Origin: Candidatus Cloacimonadota bacterium
GTDB lineage: Bacteria > Muiribacteriota > UBA6191 > JACPRK01
DNA: 5,321 nt
Assembly (NCBI GenBank): GCA_021772705.1
Contig: JAJFLN010000373.1
Coordinates: 1 to 5,321, forward strand
Direction of reading: 5' to 3'
Shown: in pieces, positions 1-4,905 of the stretch
How positions within the stretch are numbered: position 1 is the first letter of the stretch
Layout: each line of letters starts with the position of its first letter
Position numbers and translations under genes: made by a program
The notes under the pieces: model-generated
Databases searched by the model: none
Told to the model about the DNA's origin: nothing
The model's input: the letters and a program-made list of their open reading frames with translations, nothing else

Positions 1-2027
1 AACTCCTGCTGCACCCGGAGCTTCTTCAGGCTGGCCAGGACCCGATCGAGTTCCCGGGCGTACCGCTCCTTGTCGAACTTCTTCTGAGCTTGCTTCATGG
101 CGTTCGGATCGAGCTGGGTCTGCCCCATCAGGTCCCTCATCTGCTCCATCAGCTGCTTCATTCGCCCGTCGGCGACCTCGTTGAACAGCTCCTGGACTTC
201 CTTGAGCTTCTCCAGGGTCCCGGCGTCCACCACATCGTTCTTCTGCATCTTCTCGAATGTGGCGTCCATCCGGGATGCCAGGTCCTCTGCTTCTTTCCTG
301 AGCCGTTGCTGCTTTTTCGAGAGGGTCTCCAGATTCTGCTTCGTCTTCCAGTCGACCTTGCCTTCCCTCTGACGGATGTCCTTCATCGCCCGGGCCAGCT
401 TCTCGTCAATCTCGTTCTGCTTTCTGGCCAGCTCCTCAACTGTGGAGATCTGCTCGTCCTGCTCTTCTGCGGCCTCTTCGTAGACGTCGCGAAGGTAGGG
501 TATTCGGATACTGTAGGACTTGGAGCGGCCCACGTGAGGCTCGGCTCCTGGCCGGGCGTCGGTGGCCTCCACGTGGTAGGTGATCAGGTCGCCGGGCTGG
601 AAGACGCGCTGCCTCAGATCCCAGAGGGCTTCGAGGGTGACCTTCTTGGTCTCTCCCTCCGGCAGCACCAATGGCTCCTCGTGATCGCTTGTCAGGAAGG
701 TGTACTCGAACCGCTGGGTCAGTCTGTACTTGAGCGTCATGGAGACGATGCCATAGTCGTCGGAGGAGAAGACCTCGACGGGGATGGAGGTCACGTCGAC
801 AACGGCGAGGGAGAGGTCGTGGCCTGGCTCGAGGATGTAGACCAGGGGAGGACGATCGTCGATGACCGAGATGTGGTGTGTGACCGGCTGGTTGCCAAAA
901 CCCTCCCCCCCCATGAGCTCGATCCGGTAGGTGCCGCTGCGGTCCGGTGTGAACTGGTGGGCGAACCGTCGCGGAGACGGCTGCCGCATGGAGACGTGAC
1001 GGGTGCCATCGAGGATCAACGTAGCGCTCGTCAGATCCGCCGAGGCCGTCCCCTGAAGCTCGATGCGGGTACCCACGGGAGCCACCAGATCGCCGGAGCC
1101 ATCCTCCTGAACATCCTCGGAAAGCCCCATGTAGTCAGGGTAATGATATCGGACCCTGAGCTCGGTGATGGACGGGGGACGAACCACGGTCACCCTGTAG
1201 ACCGGGCTTCGAAAGGGACCGGCCTCGAAACGATAGGCAAAGCTGCGAGTCAGACCCGTGAGACGGACGGAGTAACTGTCCAGGCCGTCCCGCTTCCCGC
1301 CGTGGCGAAGGGAGACTCGCTCCTCCTTGTCTCCCTTGAGCATCACGGGGAACCGGCCAGTGCCTTCCAGAGTGAGTTTCACCAGCAGCTCCCCTCCTTC
1401 CGCGATCCGGGCGTCGCCGGGTGAAACACGGAACAGAACCGGTCCCTGAGATGACGTGCCCAGCAGGGAGGAGCTGTAGCGATTAGCGATGTAGATCACG
1501 GCATCGCTGCCCACTGCGAAGATGGCCAGGCTGACCAGGGCCGTCCAGCCCAGACTCCTCGATGCGCTTCGAAAGGCAGTGGTGTCGGGCATTTTCCAGG
1601 GTTCGGCGCGGAAGCAGAGCCTGGCTGCTTCCTCGGCGCAGGCCTGTACAAGAGCCATGGAGTAGCCGTGGCGATCGGCGTCGGAGGAGCTGGAGAGCTC
1701 CACGGAGGAGACGAGTGTGTTCTTGAATGGGAGCCCGGAGCGGCGCTCGAAGGAGATGGCCAGTTCGCTGGGATCGTCCTCCCGCAGCTGGCGGGCGATG
1801 AGACCCAGGAGCAACAGGGCGAGGAGGAGCAGGAAGCTAGCCAGCAGTCCCGCTCGAACTTCGGGAGGCAGATCCATGCCGTAATCGGCCAGGAACAGGG
1901 CGGAGGTACCGGCCAGCAGGCTGCCGAGGAAGAGGCAGACATGGCGTTTCAATGCGACAGAACGCCGGGCTCTGCCGTAGGCCGCCAGCTGGGTTCGCAG
2001 TATTCGGGGCAGTAGATCTACAGCCAA
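1..2027 (-). CDS. DUF4175-like multi-pass membrane protein with coiled-coil tail (3' end beyond window)
   Basis: The minus strand stays open from 2027 to the left edge and gives 675 residues. I read a TTG start at 2025-2027, because AGGAG lies 8 nt upstream (2036-2040) and no ATG or GTG occurs in frame back to the preceding stop. Hydrophobic segments lie near residues 29-47, 60-77 and 158-180. A beta-rich, probably periplasmic region follows (about 195-510), with YHYPDYMGL at 294-302, VGTRIEL at 318-324 and DDYGIVSMTLKYR at 423-435. From about 512 the protein is charged and heptad-like (EEQDEQ, ARKQNEIDEKLA, KKQQRLRKEAEDL), indicating a coiled coil, then Met/Gln/Lys-rich sequence to the edge. 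Two or three N-terminal helices, a PxY(T/M)GL motif, repeated beta domains and a long helical tail match my memory of DUF4175/TIGR02302-type proteins. Their function is not established; relatives often neighbour MoxR/VWA (Bat) genes, which cannot be checked here. The coding call is firm, the family name moderately so. Confidence 0.85.
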   Translation of the reverse strand, partial: MAVDLLPRILRTQLAAYGRARRSVALKRHVCLFLGSLLAGTSALFLADYGMDLPPEVRAGLLASFLLLLALLLLGLIARQLREDDPSELAISFERRSGLPFKNTLVSSVELSSSSDADRHGYSMALVQACAEEAARLCFRAEPWKMPDTTAFRSASRSLGWTALVSLAIFAVGSDAVIYIANRYSSSLLGTSSQGPVLFRVSPGDARIAEGGELLVKLTLEGTGRFPVMLKGDKEERVSLRHGGKRDGLDSYSVRLTGLTRSFAYRFEAGPFRSPVYRVTVVRPPSITELRVRYHYPDYMGLSEDVQEDGSGDLVAPVGTRIELQGTASADLTSATLILDGTRHVSMRQPSPRRFAHQFTPDRSGTYRIELMGGEGFGNQPVTHHISVIDDRPPLVYILEPGHDLSLAVVDVTSIPVEVFSSDDYGIVSMTLKYRLTQRFEYTFLTSDHEEPLVLPEGETKKVTLEALWDLRQRVFQPGDLITYHVEATDARPGAEPHVGRSKSYSIRIPYLRDVYEEAAEEQDEQISTVEELARKQNEIDEKLARAMKDIRQREGKVDWKTKQNLETLSKKQQRLRKEAEDLASRMDATFEKMQKNDVVDAGTLEKLKEVQELFNEVADGRMKQLMEQMRDLMGQTQLDPNAMKQAQKKFDKERYARELDRVLASLKKLRVQQE

Positions 2028-2035
2028 GTCAAAAG

Positions 2036-2040
2036 CTCCT
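2036..2040 (-). promoter_or_regulatory. Shine-Dalgarno AGGAG fixing the TTG start
   Basis: The minus strand reads AGGAG, then 8 nt, then TTG (2025-2027). No ATG or GTG is available in frame between the upstream stop (TGA just before GGT GGT GAT, around 2150) and this TTG. The ribosome binding site therefore decides the start of the DUF4175-like gene. Confidence 0.7.
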
Positions 2041-2041
2041 G

Positions 2042-2099
2042 TGTCCCGACTGCTGGGACATCCCTGTGCAGGGTCCCGTTCCCGCAGGTGATCGGGACC
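2042..2099 (-). promoter_or_regulatory. Stem-loop-rich 5' leader of the DUF4175-like gene
   Basis: Three adjacent inverted repeats lie between the predicted promoter and the Shine-Dalgarno. GGTCCCG/CGGGACC (2072-2078 with 2093-2099) has a 7-bp stem and 14-nt loop. CCCTG/CAGGG (2062-2066 with 2069-2073) partly overlaps it and would be an alternative pairing. TGTCCC/GGGACA (2042-2047 with 2055-2060) has a 6-bp stem and 7-nt loop, and its downstream arm ends 1 nt before AGGAG. The overlap between pairings and the closeness to the ribosome site would suit translational control, but no known riboswitch class is recognised. The inverted repeats are seen; the regulatory role is inference. Confidence 0.35.
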
Positions 2100-2108
2100 G
2101 GGTTTCAG

Positions 2109-2186
2109 GATATCACGAAGCTCCGAGGGGCTGAAGACTATAGTGATATCACCACCTCATGATAATCATCATGATATCGCGATATC
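2109..2186. promoter_or_regulatory. Cluster of palindromic operator-like sites (GATATC family)
   Basis: Four GATATC hexamers occur in 78 bp, at 2109-2114, 2145-2150, 2173-2178 and 2181-2186. The second is the core of the perfect 10-bp palindrome GTGATATCAC (2143-2152). The last two form the perfect 14-bp palindrome GATATCGCGATATC (2173-2186). Between them lies a third inverted repeat, TCATGAT-N4-ATCATGA (2157-2174). The palindromes centred at 2147.5 and 2179.5 are 32 bp apart, about three helical turns. They flank and enter the predicted minus-strand promoter, as operators of a dimeric repressor would. The binding protein is unknown and no regulator gene lies in the window. Confidence 0.55.
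2137..2165 (-). promoter_or_regulatory. Predicted sigma70-type promoter for the DUF4175-like gene
   Basis: On the minus strand TTATCA (2165-2160, 4 of 6 to TTGACA) is separated by exactly 17 nt from TATAGT (2142-2137, 5 of 6 to TATAAT). The palindrome GTGATATCAC (2143-2152) fills much of the spacer, and TCATGAT-N4-ATCATGA covers the -35. A repressor bound there would block polymerase. The transcript would start near 2130, leaving a leader of roughly 100 nt before the TTG start. Confidence 0.5.
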
Positions 2187-2329
2187 CTCACATCCTTCAT
2201 GTGCGCCCAATGTCCCTCCCCCGGGTCAGGTCATGGCGCCCAGGGGGGGGTGGAAACTAACGTAGAAGCTGACGCACGAGGCTCCCGGCTCCCCGCCTTC
2301 CGCCACCTCCGCGTCTCGGCCCTGATCCG
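2187..2329. other. Rest of the divergent intergenic region, no gene seen
   Basis: I see no credible coding frame here. It holds a run of eight G (2243-2250), a GC-rich stretch, and a weak distant GTGCG/CGCAC pairing (2201-2205 with 2273-2277). I looked for an FMN riboswitch because the downstream gene is RibU-like, and found none of its conserved GGGGCAGGGTGAAATTCCC-type core. Confidence 0.4.
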
Positions 2330-2338
2330 TGTTACAAT
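2330..2338 (+). promoter_or_regulatory. Extended -10 promoter candidate for the RibU-like gene
   Basis: TG at 2330-2331, one base, then TACAAT at 2333-2338 (5 of 6 to TATAAT) makes an extended -10 element. No TTGACA-like hexamer sits 16-18 nt upstream, which is tolerated by extended -10 promoters. The start point would be near 2344, giving a leader of only about 30 nt, too short for a riboswitch. Confidence 0.45.
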
Positions 2339-2374
2339 GGGGAGTTCACCGGAACTGAACCGGAGATTCGCCTG

Positions 2375-2995
2375 ATGCAGACTCTTCTCGTGCCAGCGCC
2401 CGTGGCGGGTGCCAAGGTCCGAAACTTCACGACCCAGCAGCTTTGTGTCTTGGGCGCTGCGGGAGCCGTTTCCTTTCTGTTGATGACATTCTTGAAACTT
2501 CCTACACCCTTCGCGGAGTTTCTGAAGTACGACCCCTCCGATGTCCCCCCCCTACTTTGCGCCCTGGGACTGGGTCCGCTGGCCGGCTTTCTGACCGTAC
2601 TCGTCCGGGTTCTGTTGAAGCTCATGATCTTCACTCGAGATCCCATCGGGCTCGGCATGAACCTGATTGCCAGCGGGTCCTTCGTGGTGGTAGCGGGATT
2701 GCTGGCCCGACACCCGGCCCGGCGCAACATCATGTACGGTGCCCTTGCCATCGCGACCTGTGCCATGACCGTCATCATGCTTCCCGTGAACTTCTACGTC
2801 CTGCGCTTTGGCGGATACGTGCCGGAGGGCGATGTACTCCAGTTCCTGGTTATCGCCATCGTCCCCTTCAATCTGATGAAGGGTCTCTTCAACTCCGTCC
2901 TCGCTGTTCTGCTCTGGCGACGGCTGGAGAGCATCCTTCGCCGGTTCGGTTCCGTGGCGCCGGCCACAGGCGACCAGGCCCTTCAGAACTCCTGA
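2375..2995 (+). CDS. ribU: ECF transporter S component, RibU-like (probable riboflavin uptake)
   Basis: This 206-residue integral membrane protein has the size of an ECF S component (usually about 180-210). GGAG at 2362-2365 lies 9 nt before the ATG. Hydrophobic segments lie near 21-41, 57-85, 95-113, 118-140 and 155-183, fitting the usual six helices if 57-85 holds two. RibU-like landmarks are SDVPPLL then LGPLAGFLTVLVRVLLKL (55-82), MNLIASGSFVVVAGLL (95-110) and PFNLMKGLFNSVLAVLLWRRL near the C terminus (164-184). The last matches my memory of the PFNLxKG...LYKRL ending of RibU. S components bind the vitamin and deliver it through shared EcfA, EcfA' and EcfT subunits. None of those is adjacent, so this would be a solitary group II S component using a module encoded elsewhere. 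The ECF S-component call is strong; riboflavin as substrate is inferred from these motifs only. A C8 tract (2545-2552) lies in the SDVPP region but the frame is intact. Confidence 0.82.
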   Translation: MQTLLVPAPVAGAKVRNFTTQQLCVLGAAGAVSFLLMTFLKLPTPFAEFLKYDPSDVPPLLCALGLGPLAGFLTVLVRVLLKLMIFTRDPIGLGMNLIASGSFVVVAGLLARHPARRNIMYGALAIATCAMTVIMLPVNFYVLRFGGYVPEGDVLQFLVIAIVPFNLMKGLFNSVLAVLLWRRLESILRRFGSVAPATGDQALQNS

Positions 2996-3072
2996 ATCCG
3001 GGGAAGAAGACGACGGGGCGAACGGGTAGAAGGTCGTCCCAGCGCAAGATCACGAGAAGGCCGCACCCAAAC

Positions 3073-3102
3073 GACGGCCGCCCCCTTGAAGGGACGGCCG
3101 TC
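3073..3102. terminator. Stem-loop, possible bidirectional terminator between convergent genes
   Basis: GACGGCCG (3073-3080) pairs perfectly with CGGCCGTC (3095-3102), and the inner bases allow further CCC/GGG pairing across CCCCCTTGAAGGGA. The plus strand continues ATTGTTTC and the minus strand continues GTTTGGG, so both U tracts are short and broken. The stem lies between the convergent ends of the RibU-like gene (2995) and the repeat lipoprotein gene (3135), where a shared terminator is expected. It is 78 bp past the RibU-like stop and 33 bp past the lipoprotein stop. Confidence 0.6.
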
Positions 3103-3134
3103 ATTGTTTCTGTGCTGAACGCCTGGGCTACGGC

Positions 3135-3992
3135 TTACTGGTTGCCGTTGTCAGCCTTGATGCGGGCTGGCTCTCCGTCGCTACCATCAGGGGTCACCAC
3201 GGTGGCCGTGGTGGGTGCCTGGGCCGGCTCGGACTGGGTTGTTGCCGGCGCGTTTGCGGGTTTCAACCCGGACTGATAGGCGTTCAAGGCTGCCTGATAG
3301 GCTTCGAAGGCTGCCTGACGGGCTGCCGGATCGGCCGGGATGGCCTTTGCGGCGTCGATGTAGGCCCTGTAGGCAGCCTGGTAGCTAGCCTGCAGCTGGG
3401 CCACGTCAACGACGGTCTCGGCAGCTCCTTCGGTCTTCTCCGACTGAGTGGATGCTGTGGTCGTGTCAGTGGTCGAGGTGGAACTGGTGGTGGTGCCAGT
3501 CGAGCCCTCGCTGTCATTCCGGCGGTCGTGGCTCTTGTCGTACTGTCCATTCTGGTCGTAGCCGGACCGATTGAATCCCTGACGGTCAAAGCCCCCTCGA
3601 TCGAAGCCTTCCCGGTCATAACCCTGGCGGTCATAGCCATCCCGATCCCGGCCATCCTTGTCGAATCCAGCCCGATCGAAGCCCGACTTGTCGTGGCCGC
3701 TGCTGTCGAAACCATCCCGGGTGTATCCGGCGTTGTCATATCCCTTGGGATCGAATCCCTCTCGGTTGTACCCGGTCTGGTTGTAGCCCGCCCGATCGTA
3801 GCCTTGGCGGTCGAAGCCGCTCTGATCGAAGCCATCGATATCAAAGCCTTCCCGGTCATATCGGGGGGCTGGAGTCCACCCGGGAGGGGGACCTTCACCA
3901 CGACCTCCGTCGTCGTTGTCACCGCAACCGGCGATCAGCACGGGCATCATCACCAGGACCAGGATCATCGCAGTTCTAATCATCGTCTTCAT
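3135..3992 (-). CDS. Secreted lipoprotein with 21 DxxG(F/Y) pentapeptide repeats
   Basis: I chose ATG at 3990-3992 (285 residues) over the longer frame from 4121, because it starts a type II signal peptide directly and has GGAGGAGG upstream (4004-4011, 11-nt spacer). The signal is MKTMIRTAMILVLVMMP followed by lipobox LIAGC with Cys23; the +2 residue is Gly, so no inner-membrane Asp+2 retention signal. After a Gly/Pro-rich spacer, residues 46-150 are 21 uninterrupted pentads. Gly occupies position 4 in all 21; position 1 is Asp in 17, Asn in 3 and Thr in 1; position 5 is Phe in 10 and Tyr in 8. Residues 163-188 are a Ser/Thr linker. Residues 197-241 look helical and Ala/Tyr-rich (SYQAAYRAY, AFEAYQAALNAY), and the tail is Pro/Thr-rich. 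The repeats are not the A(D/N)LxX pentapeptide family nor RHS YD repeats. I do not recognise the protein; envelope surface or cell-wall-associated location is inferred. The frame opposite is a shadow. Confidence 0.88.
   Translation of the reverse strand: MKTMIRTAMILVLVMMPVLIAGCGDNDDGGRGEGPPPGWTPAPRYDREGFDIDGFDQSGFDRQGYDRAGYNQTGYNREGFDPKGYDNAGYTRDGFDSSGHDKSGFDRAGFDKDGRDRDGYDRQGYDREGFDRGGFDRQGFNRSGYDQNGQYDKSHDRRNDSEGSTGTTTSSTSTTDTTTASTQSEKTEGAAETVVDVAQLQASYQAAYRAYIDAAKAIPADPAARQAAFEAYQAALNAYQSGLKPANAPATTQSEPAQAPTTATVVTPDGSDGEPARIKADNGNQ
3543..3857 (-). repeat. 21 tandem 15-bp units encoding DxxG(F/Y) pentads
   Basis: The 315 bp inside the lipoprotein gene divide exactly into 21 in-frame 15-bp units. 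Codons vary synonymously between units (GAT/GAC, TTC/TTT, TAC/TAT, GGC/GGA/GGT), so the periodicity is kept at protein level and this is not a fresh DNA expansion. Position 2 is Arg in 12 units and Lys in 2, giving a regular D-R...G-aromatic alternation. Units 11, 14 and 21 lose the aromatic residue (His, Arg and Gln). Confidence 0.92.
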
Positions 3993-4003
3993 TGAGTATA
4001 AAG

Positions 4004-4011
4004 CCTCCTCC
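4004..4011 (-). promoter_or_regulatory. Ribosome binding site GGAGGAGG of the repeat lipoprotein
   Basis: The minus strand reads GGAGGAGG, then CTTTATACTCA, then ATG at 3992-3990. It is the only strong purine-rich site near a start in this frame and supports the signal-peptide start over the upstream ATG at 4121. The 11-nt spacer is slightly long. Confidence 0.6.
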
Positions 4012-4076
4012 AGTACCGCTTCCCGCGTCGATATCACCGATCTCGCCCGGGTCATGCACTCCTGTTCAGTACCGCT
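4011..4076. repeat. 10-bp direct repeat CAGTACCGCT, two copies
   Basis: CAGTACCGCT occurs at 4011-4020 and again at 4067-4076, 56 bp apart, both in the divergent gap between the lipoprotein and the four-helix membrane protein. One copy abuts the lipoprotein ribosome site and the other lies in the loop of the 10-bp inverted repeat. Possible paired protein-binding sites; function unknown. Confidence 0.4.
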
Positions 4077-4087
4077 GGCATGACCCG
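4048..4087. promoter_or_regulatory. Perfect 10-bp inverted repeat in divergent intergenic region
   Basis: CGGGTCATGC (4048-4057) is matched by GCATGACCCG (4078-4087) with a 20-bp spacer, so arm centres lie 30 bp apart, close to three helical turns. It sits roughly midway between the divergent starts at 3992 and 4206, which suits an operator acting on both genes. GATATCACC (4030-4038), a sequence shared with the 2145-2153 operator cluster, lies just beside it. The repeat is seen; the regulatory role is inferred. Confidence 0.5.
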
Positions 4088-4169
4088 AATCGAGCCGGCC
4101 CTCGTGTGGGCTCTGGTTCAACTACGGGCCTCTGGCCATGAAAGTTTCCAACCCGGGACTTCCCGTTCC

Positions 4170-4198
4170 TTGTCCGGCCCTGTCTCATTTGATAAGAT
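4170..4198 (+). promoter_or_regulatory. Predicted promoter for the four-helix membrane protein
   Basis: TTGTCC (4170-4175, 4 of 6) and TAAGAT (4193-4198, 4 of 6) are separated by exactly 17 nt. The predicted transcription start, about 7 nt downstream, falls on or next to the ATG at 4206. The message would then be leaderless, in line with the absence of any Shine-Dalgarno before this ATG. Confidence 0.35.
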
Positions 4199-4205
4199 CG
4201 TCGAG

Positions 4206-4889
4206 ATGTCAAAAGGGAAGAAACTTTCTGATCGCCTGAAGCCGGACCGAACCAACACTGAACGTACCCAGGGGCCCGTGATTCGCAACAAGGCCCATAC
4301 GGACATGGTCATGATGCGGGAAGGTATCCGTTCATGGCGGACCCGGGTTAGATGGCTGTTCGCCCGCAGCTCCTTTGTGATGATCAGCTTCGCCATGCTG
4401 ATCGTCCCCATTGCCCTCTTTGGCACTTCGTCTCTCTTCCCAGGTGCCTTCGGTTCCGACTATGTCCGGACCTTCCTCAACGCTGCTCTCGGAACGGCGA
4501 TCGTGATGGTCCAGATCGGCATCATCTTCAAGCTGTATGCCCTCTCGATCGACCTGGAGATCTGGTTCTACAGTCTGGCCGGCGCGCAAGCGACCATGCT
4601 CACCTCCGGCAAGACCAAGTTCTTGAAGCTCTGTGCCATGGCTTTCCTGGGCATCAGCATGGTCTTTCTCGTCTGGGGAATGCTGGTCCCCCTGATCCAT
4701 CGAGATCCCCATCACGATGCGACTCTGATTCTCGGCGGGACCCATCACTTCATCAACCTCGCCCTCGATACCTCGACGGACAAGATGCACAAGCTGGCTG
4801 TCCTGTCCCTGCTCATGGCCATCGTGTCCCAGCTCTACTTCCTGGAGCTCAGGCGCGAGGATCTGAGGTCACACGCCGAGAGGCGTTGA
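4206..4889 (+). CDS. Four-helix membrane protein of unknown function
   Basis: I start this 227-residue protein at ATG 4206 (MSKGKK). The upstream ATG at 4080 would put its N terminus across the 10-bp inverted repeat and the predicted promoter, and its extra residues look non-coding. The first 55 residues are basic and hydrophilic (MSKGKKLSDRLKPDR..., then RSWRTRVRW), likely cytoplasmic. Four hydrophobic segments follow near 56-73, 92-112, 140-163 and 196-214, with a short basic tail (LRREDLRSHAERR). The loop between helices 3 and 4 is His-rich: H165, H169, H170, H180, H181, with H195 just before helix 4. Such a cluster could bind a metal, but no known motif is recognised. It is divergent from the repeat lipoprotein with a 213-bp gap and is followed after 16 bp by trmB, so it may share its transcript with trmB. 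I do not recognise the family. Coding potential is supported by the membrane pattern and uninterrupted frame. Confidence 0.75.
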   Translation: MSKGKKLSDRLKPDRTNTERTQGPVIRNKAHTDMVMMREGIRSWRTRVRWLFARSSFVMISFAMLIVPIALFGTSSLFPGAFGSDYVRTFLNAALGTAIVMVQIGIIFKLYALSIDLEIWFYSLAGAQATMLTSGKTKFLKLCAMAFLGISMVFLVWGMLVPLIHRDPHHDATLILGGTHHFINLALDTSTDKMHKLAVLSLLMAIVSQLYFLELRREDLRSHAERR

Positions 4890-4905
4890 GACCCGGTCGA
4901 CCGGA

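Noticed and set aside
90..1424. Long 444-codon plus-strand open frame
   Set aside because: It is the antisense shadow of the DUF4175-like gene. The translation is a Leu/Gly/His-rich low-information sequence without recognisable domains, there is no ribosome site, and the minus-strand frame has membrane helices, family-like motifs and a coiled coil.
1496..1942. Minus-strand 148-codon frame starting MSASSSAACW
   Set aside because: It lies in another frame within the DUF4175-like gene; its Ser/Pro/Trp-rich composition is typical of an out-of-frame reading.
2187..2374. FMN riboswitch upstream of the RibU-like gene
   Set aside because: None of the conserved aptamer core segments could be found by eye, and the predicted transcription start leaves too short a leader.
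3543..3857. CRISPR-like array or DNA satellite
   Set aside because: The 15-bp period is coding, without spacers or conserved DNA repeats; codons differ synonymously between units.
3528..3995. Plus-strand 155-codon frame rich in Val/Ile/Ala opposite the pentad array
   Set aside because: Its apparent hydrophobic repeats are the antisense reading of GAC/GGC/TTC codons in the DxxG(F/Y) array. It has no independent start signals.
3995..4000. TATACT on the minus strand as -10 of the lipoprotein gene
   Set aside because: It lies only 2 nt before the ATG and inside the Shine-Dalgarno to start spacer, with no -35 at proper distance. A transcript from it would lose its ribosome site.
4080..4205. N-terminal extension of the four-helix protein from ATG 4080
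   Set aside because: It would cross the right arm of the perfect inverted repeat and the predicted promoter, and its sequence lacks membrane or domain character. The start at 4206 is more plausible.
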